Below are positions 1 to 5,404 of a stretch of 7,132 bases of DNA, piece after piece (positions within the stretch are counted from its first letter, which is position 1; each line of letters starts with the position of its first letter). Under the pieces are notes generated by a model. That model was not told the origin of the DNA. It did not search any database and was given only the letters and a program-made list of their open reading frames with translations. Both the position numbers and the translations under genes were made by a program. The DNA is from Clostridia bacterium. Lineage in GTDB: Bacteria > Bacillota > Clostridia > Oscillospirales > Ruminococcaceae. The stretch lies in NCBI GenBank assembly GCA_003246805.1, contig QKDG01000133.1:1-7132 (forward strand). Direction: 5' to 3'.

Positions 1-1152
1 CACGCAAAGAAAATCAAAAAAGTTTATGACCTTGCTGCTAAAACAGGCGTTCCAGTTGTTGGTATATATGATTCGTTCGGCGCTGTGATTACAGATGGTA
101 TAAAAGCTTTGTCTGCCTATGGTGAGCTTTTGATGTGGGTATCAAATTTGTCAGGTGTTGTTCCACAGATTTCAGTAATTGCCGGAACCTGTGCGTCATC
201 TTCTGCAATGCTTGCAACATCAGCTGATTTTGTTGTTATGGCAAAGGATGCTGAACTTTTTATTACTCCAAACAGCAAGGAAAGTGTTAAAAGCTACTCC
301 GAAAATTCAGCAAAATGCGGCACAGCAAGCATTGTATGTGAAGATGACAAGGAAGCTGTTGAAATGGCAAAAACATTGATTTCAAAGCTACCTATGAACA
401 ACCTTTCCGCTCTTCCTGTATATGAGTTCGAAGCACCTGATTGTGAAATGAAAGCAGATGCTGACTCAATGGTTAATGCAATTGCTGATACTGGCAGTGT
501 TGTAGAGCTTTATGCTGATTTTGGAACAGCAGCATATACAGCACTTGCATCAGTTCAGGGCTCAACAGTTGGCTTTTGTGCAACAAATAAAGCTGACAAT
601 AAGCTTACAGCAGATGATTGCTCTAAGCTTTCCCGTTTTGTAAGAACCTGTGATGCTTTTGCTATTCCGGTTATTACATTGGTTGACACACAAGGTTTTG
701 ATGTTTCTGATAAAACTGAGGCAAATGGCAGCCTAAGAGACATGGCTAAGCTTGCTCATTCTTATGCAGAAGCAACAACAGCAAAAATTTCAGTAATAGT
801 AGGCAATGCTTTTGGCCCTGCATACATAGCGTTGGCAGGAAAAGGTGCAAATGCTGATTTGACATATGCATATCCCAATGCTGTTATTTCTGCTCTTGCC
901 CCTGAGACAGCTGTTGAGTTTTTAATGCACGACGAGCTTAAAGGTTCAGCTGACGTTAACCAGAAGAGAAAAGAGCTTGCTGATAAATATTCAGCAGAAG
1001 AAGCATCTGCTTTTAAAGCAGCTGAAGAAAACTGCATTGATGGCATTATCAATCCATTAGAAACAAGGGAAGTTATTGCAACAGCGCTTGATATTCTCTC
1101 AGGAAAGAGAATTTCAAGAATGCCTAAAAAGCACAGCAATATGCCTTTATAA
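1..1152 (+). CDS. Acyl-CoA carboxyltransferase subunit (MmdA / transcarboxylase 12S-like), 5'-truncated
   Basis: The reading frame is open from base 1, so the true start lies upstream; the GTG at 85 is internal. The visible part is 383 residues, and the family is usually about 460-520, so roughly the first 80-130 are missing. The protein belongs to the biotin-dependent carboxyltransferase (crotonase-fold) family, which moves CO2 between carboxybiotin and an acyl-CoA such as methylmalonyl-/propionyl-CoA. Supporting stretches, numbered in the visible fragment, are GTCASS (62-67) at the place of the family's GxCAGG oxyanion loop, SRFVRTCDAFAIPVITLVDT (211-230), the AKLAHSYAEAT segment (249-259), AFGPAY (270-275) in place of AYGGAY, and a YAYPNAVISALAPETAVEFL block near the C-terminus that matches the family's YAWPTAEIAVMGPEGA. 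The oxyanion-loop glycines are replaced, so this is a divergent member and its acyl-CoA substrate is uncertain. It leads an operon with a biotin carrier and a pyruvate/oxaloacetate carboxyltransferase. It is probably a cytoplasmic or membrane-associated complex subunit. Family assignment is firm; substrate is inferred. Confidence 0.88.
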   Translation, partial: HAKKIKKVYDLAAKTGVPVVGIYDSFGAVITDGIKALSAYGELLMWVSNLSGVVPQISVIAGTCASSSAMLATSADFVVMAKDAELFITPNSKESVKSYSENSAKCGTASIVCEDDKEAVEMAKTLISKLPMNNLSALPVYEFEAPDCEMKADADSMVNAIADTGSVVELYADFGTAAYTALASVQGSTVGFCATNKADNKLTADDCSKLSRFVRTCDAFAIPVITLVDTQGFDVSDKTEANGSLRDMAKLAHSYAEATTAKISVIVGNAFGPAYIALAGKGANADLTYAYPNAVISALAPETAVEFLMHDELKGSADVNQKRKELADKYSAEEASAFKAAEENCIDGIINPLETREVIATALDILSGKRISRMPKKHSNMPL

Positions 1153-1170
1153 TATTGATTTATTTTGAAT

Positions 1171-1175
1171 GGAGG
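1171..1175 (+). promoter_or_regulatory. Ribosome binding site deciding the biotin carrier start
   Basis: GGAGG lies 7 bases before the ATG at 1183. The upstream in-frame TTG at 1165 has no such site and would place this motif inside the gene, so 1183 is the better start. Confidence 0.85.
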
Positions 1176-1182
1176 ATTTATC

Positions 1183-1539
1183 ATGAAAAGATATAACATT
1201 ACAGTAAACGGAAGAACATATGATGTAGCAGTTGAAGAAGCAGGACAGGGCTCTGCTCCTGTATCGGCACCAGTAGCAGCTACTCCGGTAGCAGCACCAA
1301 CAGCAGCTCCTGCTCCGTCAGTAGAAGGAACAGCAATTAACTCACCAATGCCTGGAACAGTGCTTGACGTTAAGGTTAAGGTTGGCGATACTGTTGAAAA
1401 CGGTACTCCTATTATCGTACTTGAAGCTATGAAGATGGAAAACGATGTTGTAGCAACAAAGGCAGGGAAAATTGCAAGCATAAATGTTAAAAAGGGCGAT
1501 TCATTAGAGTCAGGTGCACTTATTGCAGTAATTCAATAA
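1183..1539 (+). CDS. Biotin carboxyl carrier protein (transcarboxylase 1.3S-like)
   Basis: This 118-residue protein carries the biotin that shuttles CO2 between the two carboxyltransferases encoded on either side. The N-terminus (MKRYNITVNGRTYDVAVEE, 1-19) matches the start of 1.3S/MmdC-type carriers. It is followed by an Ala/Pro-rich flexible linker (about 24-46) and then a biotinyl domain (about 50-118). That domain has INSPMPGTV (52-60), GDTVENG (68-74), the biotinylation motif EAMKM (81-85) with Lys84 as the acceptor, and a second half KAGKIASINVKKGDSLESG. Length and layout match the roughly 120-residue carriers of Propionibacterium transcarboxylase and methylmalonyl-CoA decarboxylase. 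The gap to the upstream gene is 30 bases and to the downstream gene 21, consistent with one transcript. Biotin would be attached by a BirA-type ligase encoded elsewhere. The family call is secure; the identity of the holo-enzyme is less so. Confidence 0.95.
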   Translation: MKRYNITVNGRTYDVAVEEAGQGSAPVSAPVAATPVAAPTAAPAPSVEGTAINSPMPGTVLDVKVKVGDTVENGTPIIVLEAMKMENDVVATKAGKIASINVKKGDSLESGALIAVIQ

Positions 1540-1560
1540 TAACGAAAGGCGGATATAAAA

Positions 1561-2958
1561 ATGGGAAAAATTAAAATAACCGAAACCGTCTTGCGTGATG
1601 CTCACCAGTCACTTATAGCAACTCGTATGACGATGGATGAAATGCTTCCTATTCTACCTGCTATGGATAAAGTCGGCTTTTATTCAGTTGAAGCATGGGG
1701 TGGAGCAACATTTGATGCATGTCTTCGTTTTTTGAATGAAGACCCATGGGAAAGATTACGTACACTTAAAAAGAACTTGCCTAACACAAAAATTCAGATG
1801 CTTTTCAGGGGCCAGAATATGCTCGGCTATCGTCATTATGCTGATGATGTTCTTGAATATTTTGTTCAGAAATCTGTTTCAAACGGTGTTGACATAATAA
1901 GAATTTTTGATGCACTAAACGATATAAGAAACCTTGAAACAGCTATCAAAGCTGCAAAAAAAGAGGGTGCTGATACTCAGGTTGCTATTTCATACACTCT
2001 TGGTGAAACTTTTACTGATGAGTATTACATGAATTATGCAAAGCAGATAAGGGATGCAGGCGCTGATTCAATCTGTATAAAAGATATGGCTGCATTGCTT
2101 ACACCATACAACACAGAAAAGCTTGTTAAAAACATAAAATCTGTTGTTGACCTTCCAATTCAGCTACACACACACTATACCTCAGGGCTTGCTTCAATGT
2201 GCTTGTTAAAAGGTATCGAGGCTGGTGCAGATATTATCGATACAGCTATGTCACCTCTTGCACTTGGAACATCTCATGCTCCTACTGAATCAATGGTTGC
2301 AGCTTTGGCTGGAACAGAATACGATACAGGTATAAATCTTGAAGGCTTGACAGAAATAAGAGATTATTTCATGAAGTTGAGGAAGAAATATATCGACAGT
2401 GGATTGCTTGACCCATCAATGCTTGCAACAGATGCCAAGGCTCTTATTTATCAGGTTCCTGGCGGAATGCTTTCAAACCTTCTTTCACAGCTTAAACAGG
2501 CTGGCAAGGTTGATAAATTTACTGAGGTTTTGCAGGAAGTTCCAAGAGTTCGTGCTGATTCAGGAATGCCTCCTCTTGTTACTCCTACATCACAGATTGT
2601 AGGAACACAGGCTGTGTTCAACGTTATCACAGGTGAGAGATACAAGACAGTTACAAAGGAATTCAAGGGCGTTGTTCGTGGCGAATACGGAAAAACTCCG
2701 GCTCCTATCGACCCTGAATTCAGGAAGAAAATTATCGGCGATGAAGAACCAATTGATTGCCGTCCTGCTGATTTATTAAAGCCTGAGCTTGATAAGCTTA
2801 AAGCTGAATGTGCAGAATGGGTTGAACAAGAGGAAGATGTATTGAGCTACGCACAGTTCGGCCAGGTTGCTACTAAATTCTTTGAAGCAAGAAGAAATAA
2901 AAAGTACAACATTGACGGTGCTCATTCAAATTCAGAAACTAAGGTTCATCCGGTTTAA
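1561..2958 (+). CDS. Pyruvate/oxaloacetate carboxyltransferase (OadA / PycB / transcarboxylase 5S-like), no biotin domain
   Basis: This 465-residue enzyme has the metal-dependent TIM-barrel carboxyltransferase domain that moves carboxyl groups between oxaloacetate/pyruvate and carboxybiotin. Visible motifs are LRDAHQSLIATRM (11-23) with metal-ligand Asp13, LFRGQNMLGYRHYADDV (81-97), IRIFDALND (113-121), CIKDMAALL (172-180) with Lys174 at the carbamylated-lysine position, and LHTHYTSG (202-209) with metal ligands His203 and His205. A conserved-domain C-terminal half follows, with QVPGGMLSN (298-306) and PPLVTPTSQIVGTQAVFNV (337-355). Klebsiella OadA is near 595 residues because it carries a biotinyl domain. 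This protein stops after the conserved domain, which fits use of the separate carrier encoded just upstream. The start is set by AAGGCGG at 1546-1552, 8 bases from ATG. It closes the operon, and a terminator follows after a structured intergenic stretch. A 5S subunit of transcarboxylase and an OadA-type decarboxylase subunit cannot be told apart from sequence alone. Confidence 0.92.
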   Translation: MGKIKITETVLRDAHQSLIATRMTMDEMLPILPAMDKVGFYSVEAWGGATFDACLRFLNEDPWERLRTLKKNLPNTKIQMLFRGQNMLGYRHYADDVLEYFVQKSVSNGVDIIRIFDALNDIRNLETAIKAAKKEGADTQVAISYTLGETFTDEYYMNYAKQIRDAGADSICIKDMAALLTPYNTEKLVKNIKSVVDLPIQLHTHYTSGLASMCLLKGIEAGADIIDTAMSPLALGTSHAPTESMVAALAGTEYDTGINLEGLTEIRDYFMKLRKKYIDSGLLDPSMLATDAKALIYQVPGGMLSNLLSQLKQAGKVDKFTEVLQEVPRVRADSGMPPLVTPTSQIVGTQAVFNVITGERYKTVTKEFKGVVRGEYGKTPAPIDPEFRKKIIGDEEPIDCRPADLLKPELDKLKAECAEWVEQEEDVLSYAQFGQVATKFFEARRNKKYNIDGAHSNSETKVHPV

Positions 2959-2971
2959 TGATACCAATAAA

Positions 2972-3110
2972 GGCGGCTGTTCAGAGTGTTGAAAAACTAT
3001 GATTTTTGATGCGAAGGGGTGTGCGGGCGACTGCAAAGCCCCCGCAAATACGTTCTTAAATTTTTAATATAATTGTAGAAAAGGACTTTTTCTACAAACT
3101 GACAGCTGCC
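2972..3110 (+). other. Structured element bounded by complementary ends (possible dispersed repeat, MITE-like remnant or RNA leader)
   Basis: GGCGGCTGT at 2972-2980 can pair with ACAGCTGCC at 3102-3110 over 9 positions, with one G-U wobble. After a one-base bulge (T2981) the pairing continues as CAG 2982-2984 with CTG 3099-3101. The enclosed DNA includes a GC-rich hairpin in which TGCGGG (3022-3027) pairs with CCCGCA (3041-3046), and an A/T hairpin at 3073-3097. There is no coding potential. The right end doubles as the left arm of the downstream terminator, so the long-range pairing and the terminator exclude each other. The pairing is seen directly; whether this is a mobile repeat, a folded RNA or chance is not known. 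Confidence 0.45.
3073..3097 (+). other. A/T-rich hairpin upstream of the terminator
   Basis: A perfect 10-bp stem joins TTGTAGAAAA (3073-3082) and TTTTCTACAA (3088-3097) around the 5-base loop GGACT. It has no run of T after the stem on the + strand, so it is not a classic terminator for the upstream operon. It may be part of the structured element or protect the 3' end of the transcript. Confidence 0.6.
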
Positions 3111-3134
3111 AAAAGGCAGCTGTTTTCTTGTTTT
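3102..3134 (+). terminator. Intrinsic (Rho-independent) terminator of the carboxyltransferase operon
   Basis: A perfect 9-bp stem, ACAGCTGCC (3102-3110) with GGCAGCTGT (3115-3123), closes a 4-base AAAA loop. It is followed by a T-rich tract TTTCTTGTTTT (3124-3134). It lies about 145 bases after the oadA-like stop codon and just upstream of the next promoter, as expected for the boundary between two operons. Confidence 0.88.
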
Positions 3135-3166
3135 ATAACTCTATAAGCAAAGTCATGTTTAATTTG

Positions 3167-3195
3167 TTGCAAACTTTTTTGATATGTGTTATAAT
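3167..3195 (+). promoter_or_regulatory. Extended -10 sigma-A type promoter for the downstream operon
   Basis: The -35 box is TTGCAA (3167-3172; consensus TTGACA) and the -10 box is a perfect TATAAT (3190-3195), separated by exactly 17 bases. TG at 3187-3188 makes an extended -10. Transcription would start near 3202, giving a leader of roughly 90 bases before the ATG at 3295. The -10 box sits inside a short dyad, TGTGT (3185-3189) and ACACA (3197-3201), which could be an operator or chance. Confidence 0.8.
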
Positions 3196-3284
3196 TACAC
3201 AATAGATTTTTAATTATTAAGTTTGATATAAAAACTGTTTGATTTATTGTTCTGGTTGGCTGGAATAAATTTCTTTATAAAAAA

Positions 3285-3288
3285 GAGG
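3285..3288 (+). promoter_or_regulatory. Ribosome binding site deciding the start of the small membrane protein
   Basis: GAGG, within AAAGAGG, lies 6 bases before the ATG at 3295. An upstream in-frame TTG at 3247 has no good site and would add about 16 residues, so 3295 is preferred. Confidence 0.75.
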
Positions 3289-3294
3289 ATTACT

Positions 3295-3624
3295 ATGCTT
3301 GACAATATTTATGCACCTTTCCCTTTTGGATTTCATTTGTTTTTTTGCCTTTTTTCAACCTTTTTCTTATTCATTCAATATCATCGAAAAAAGCAGGGTC
3401 AATACATTGTGTTGTTTTTAGGGATAATAGCAACTTTTATCACACAATTGACACAAGAAGAATATATAATTGTAATGCTGGGGATTTTTGAGATTTTCTG
3501 CGTTATTTCTATTTTTACCTTTTCTGTTTATTATTCAATAAAGGCAAAAAAACTAAAAGCCGCAGAAATTTATACAAATGCTGGCTCTGATTCAATTAAA
3601 CCTGACACAGATGATAATACTTAA
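3295..3624 (+). CDS. Small three-helix membrane protein, function unknown
   Basis: I do not recognise this 109-residue protein. It has three hydrophobic stretches likely to cross the membrane, at about residues 9-28 (rich in Phe/Leu), 37-52 and 57-81. The loops between them are short: a basic one, YHRKKQGQ (29-36), and TQEE (53-56). The polar C-terminal tail (82-109) starts basic (KAKKLK) and ends acidic (DTDD). By the positive-inside rule the basic loop and the tail probably face the cytoplasm. There is no cleavable signal peptide and no known enzymatic motif. It is the first gene after a strong promoter, and its stop lies 17 bases before the dehydrogenase start, so it is probably co-transcribed with the proline genes. 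Its codon use looks like its neighbours'. That it is a real gene is supported by the ribosome binding site and coherent hydrophobic pattern; no function can be assigned. Confidence 0.75.
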   Translation: MLDNIYAPFPFGFHLFFCLFSTFFLFIQYHRKKQGQYIVLFLGIIATFITQLTQEEYIIVMLGIFEIFCVISIFTFSVYYSIKAKKLKAAEIYTNAGSDSIKPDTDDNT

Positions 3625-3641
3625 ACTCAAGGGGCTAGTTT

Positions 3642-4604
3642 ATGAAGCTTGTTATTCTTGATTCTGATACTCTTTCTGTCGGAGATATTGATTTTAACGG
3701 ATTTAAAAGTCTTGGTGAATTTAGTATTTATGGCTATACCCGTGAGGATGAAACAATCAGCCGTATCAATTCAGCTGAGGCAGTTTTCTGCACGCGTACA
3801 CCTATCACAGCAGAAGTAATAGCTGCCTGCCCCAACTTAAAATATATCGGGCTGTTTTCAACCGGTTTCAACAGTGTTGATATTAAGGCTGCAAGCGAAA
3901 GAAACATTGTTGTTACAAATGCACCTGAATATTCTACTAATGCTGTTGCACAGCATGTATTTTCATTTATACTTGACCATTATTGCAGAATGCGTGAGTA
4001 TGCGTGCAGTGTCCGTAACGGTGACTGGATTAACTCAAAGCTTTTTTCATATTTCAACATCCCCACGCAAGAACTTTATGGGCAGACATTAGGGATAATT
4101 GGCTTTGGCAGCATTGGCAAAAAGGTTGCGCATATTGCAGATGCTTTTGGAATGAAGGTTGTTGCTCATACCCGTACTGTACCCTTGGGTTGCGATTTTG
4201 TTGAATTTATTTCTCTTGATGAGGTTTTTAAAAGAGCAGATGTTATAACACTACATTGCCCTTTAAATGAGCAGACACGTGGGCTTATTTCTTATAGCAG
4301 GCTTTTGAAAATGAAGAAAAGTGCTGTTTTAGTAAATACCGCAAGGGGTGGCCTGGTTATCGAAAAAGACCTTGCGCATGCTCTTCTCAATAATGTCATA
4401 TCAAAGGCATATCTTGATGTTTTAGAGGATGAGCCTATGAGTGAAAATAATTCACTCATCAAGCTTAACAACTGTGTTATTACACCACATGTTGCTTGGG
4501 CACCTTATGTTACAAGGCAAAGGCTTGTTGATCTTGTAAGAAATAATTTTTCTGCGTATCTTAATAATAAAACTCAAAACGTAGTTAGTAAAGGATGTTT
4601 ATAA
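3642..4604 (+). CDS. D-isomer-specific 2-hydroxyacid dehydrogenase (glycerate dehydrogenase/hydroxypyruvate reductase-like)
   Basis: This 320-residue cytoplasmic oxidoreductase belongs to the NAD(P)-dependent D-2-hydroxyacid dehydrogenase family, which interconverts 2-oxoacids and D-2-hydroxyacids. The N-terminal catalytic domain (1-100) contains NLKYIGLFSTGFNSVDIKAASERNIVVTNAP. The Rossmann domain has GFGSIG (154-159), and the catalytic trio is Arg235 (NTARGG), Glu264 (DVLEDEP) and His283 (TPHVAW). Length matches the roughly 320-residue glycerate dehydrogenase group. At the end of the second Rossmann strand (KVVAHTRT, 172-179) there is no acidic residue but a Thr-Arg pair, which suggests NADPH may be accepted; this is inference. 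The substrate could be hydroxypyruvate, glyoxylate or another 2-oxoacid. The start is set by AAGGGG at 3629-3634, 7 bases from ATG. Its stop codon abuts the proB ATG with no gap, so translation of the two is probably coupled. No standard step of proline synthesis needs this enzyme. Confidence 0.9.
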   Translation: MKLVILDSDTLSVGDIDFNGFKSLGEFSIYGYTREDETISRINSAEAVFCTRTPITAEVIAACPNLKYIGLFSTGFNSVDIKAASERNIVVTNAPEYSTNAVAQHVFSFILDHYCRMREYACSVRNGDWINSKLFSYFNIPTQELYGQTLGIIGFGSIGKKVAHIADAFGMKVVAHTRTVPLGCDFVEFISLDEVFKRADVITLHCPLNEQTRGLISYSRLLKMKKSAVLVNTARGGLVIEKDLAHALLNNVISKAYLDVLEDEPMSENNSLIKLNNCVITPHVAWAPYVTRQRLVDLVRNNFSAYLNNKTQNVVSKGCL

Positions 4605-5393
4605 ATGAAGAAGATTTCACAGCGTAAGCGAATTGTTGTCAAGGTTGGAACATCAACACTCACTCATTCAACAGGAATGATTAATATAAGGAAGCTTGAA
4701 CATCTTGTTAAAGTTCTGTCTGATTTAAAAAATTCTGGTAAAGAGGTTTTACTGGTCACTTCGGGTGCTATCGGTGTCGGCTGCGGGAAGCTTGGGATTA
4801 ATACTCGCCCATGTGATACCCCTTCAAAACAGGCAGTTGCAGCAATAGGGCAATGTGAGCTTATGTATTTTTACGATAAAAAGTTTGCAGAATACAATCA
4901 TACAGTTGCACAGGTTCTTCTAACAAAGGATATTGTACAGGATGATATAAGAAAAACCAATTGCCAGAACACATTTGTCAAGCTTTTGTCACTTGGAGTT
5001 ATCCCTATCATCAATGAAAACGATACTATCTCTGTTGAGGAAATTGAGTTTGGTGACAATGATACATTATCAGCTGTTGTTGCTACATTAGTCGATGCTG
5101 ATTTTTTAGTTATTTTATCGGATATTGACGGGCTTTTTGATAAAAACCCAAGCTTATATCCTGATGCAAAGCTTATTCCGAAGGTTAATGCTATTGATGA
5201 TTACATAATTTCTCTTGCAGATGGCTCAGGCTCAAAGCATGGAACAGGTGGAATGATAACAAAAATACATGCTGCTCAGATAGCCAATAGCGCAAAAATT
5301 GACATGGCTATTATTAACGGGAAAGACCCTGATATTTTATATGATTTGTTTGAGGATAAAGAAGTTGGAACGCTATTTTTATCTAATGAATAG
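4605..5393 (+). CDS. proB: Glutamate 5-kinase, short form without PUA domain
   Basis: ProB phosphorylates the gamma-carboxylate of glutamate with ATP, the first step of proline synthesis, and hands the unstable glutamyl phosphate to ProA. The 262 residues form one amino-acid-kinase domain. Motifs are RIVVKVGTSTLT (9-20) with Lys13, VTSGAIGVGCGKLG (51-64), INENDTISVEEIEFGDNDTLSA (136-157), LSDIDGLFDKNP (171-182) and GSGSKHGTGGMITKIHAA (207-224) with Lys220. E. coli ProB is 367 residues because of a C-terminal PUA domain; this protein ends where that would begin, as in many short-form enzymes. Glutamate-binding residues appear intact, and family members are usually inhibited by proline. The likely ribosome binding site is AAGGA at 4591-4595, inside the end of the dehydrogenase gene. 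It is followed after 11 bases by proA. Confidence 0.96.
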   Translation: MKKISQRKRIVVKVGTSTLTHSTGMINIRKLEHLVKVLSDLKNSGKEVLLVTSGAIGVGCGKLGINTRPCDTPSKQAVAAIGQCELMYFYDKKFAEYNHTVAQVLLTKDIVQDDIRKTNCQNTFVKLLSLGVIPIINENDTISVEEIEFGDNDTLSAVVATLVDADFLVILSDIDGLFDKNPSLYPDAKLIPKVNAIDDYIISLADGSGSKHGTGGMITKIHAAQIANSAKIDMAIINGKDPDILYDLFEDKEVGTLFLSNE

Positions 5394-5397
5394 GAGG
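5392..5397 (+). promoter_or_regulatory. Ribosome binding site for proA, overlapping the proB stop codon
   Basis: AGGAGG is a perfect anti-16S match 7 bases before the GTG at 5405. It overlaps the last two bases of the proB TAG, which suggests translational coupling. It fixes the non-ATG start of proA, since no ATG lies nearby in frame. Confidence 0.88.
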
Positions 5398-5404
5398 TAG
5401 TGCT

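Larger units (their letters stand above)
2959..3294 (+). other. Gene-free intergenic region between two operons
   Basis: No convincing open reading frame is present on either strand in these 336 bases. The first half holds a structured element ending in an intrinsic terminator, and the second half is A/T-rich and holds a promoter and a short untranslated leader for the next gene. The stretch around 3011-3046 is clearly more GC-rich than the flanking DNA. The parts are listed separately. Confidence 0.85.

Noticed and set aside
85..1152. Taking GTG at 85 as the start of the carboxyltransferase
   Set aside because: The frame is open to base 1 and residues before 85 (AKKIKKVYDLAAKTGVPVVGIYDS) continue the family's conserved carboxyltransferase domain, so the gene starts outside the window.
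762..1481. Long open frame on the minus strand (239 codons)
   Set aside because: It lies antisense across the carboxyltransferase and biotin carrier genes, spans their gene boundary, has no ribosome binding site and gives a low-complexity Ala/Ser/Thr-rich product. It is a shadow of the real genes.
2992..3007. Weak hairpin AAAAA / TTTTT around CTATGA
   Set aside because: Five A-T pairs with a 6-base loop are too weak to support as a functional structure.
3221..3243. Direct repeat GTTTGAT at 3221-3227 and 3237-3243
   Set aside because: Two 7-base copies in A/T-rich leader DNA are easily explained by chance, and no third copy or dyad supports an operator.
3202..3294. T-box or other proline-responsive riboswitch in the leader of the proBA operon
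   Set aside because: The leader is only about 90 bases, A/T-rich, and lacks the conserved T-box sequence and any following terminator. T-box control of proBA is known in Bacillus but is not seen here.
4605..5393. ProB considered truncated because it is about 100 residues shorter than the E. coli enzyme
   Set aside because: The complete amino-acid-kinase domain is present and only the optional PUA domain is absent, a normal short form. The stop codon is followed at once by the proA ribosome binding site.
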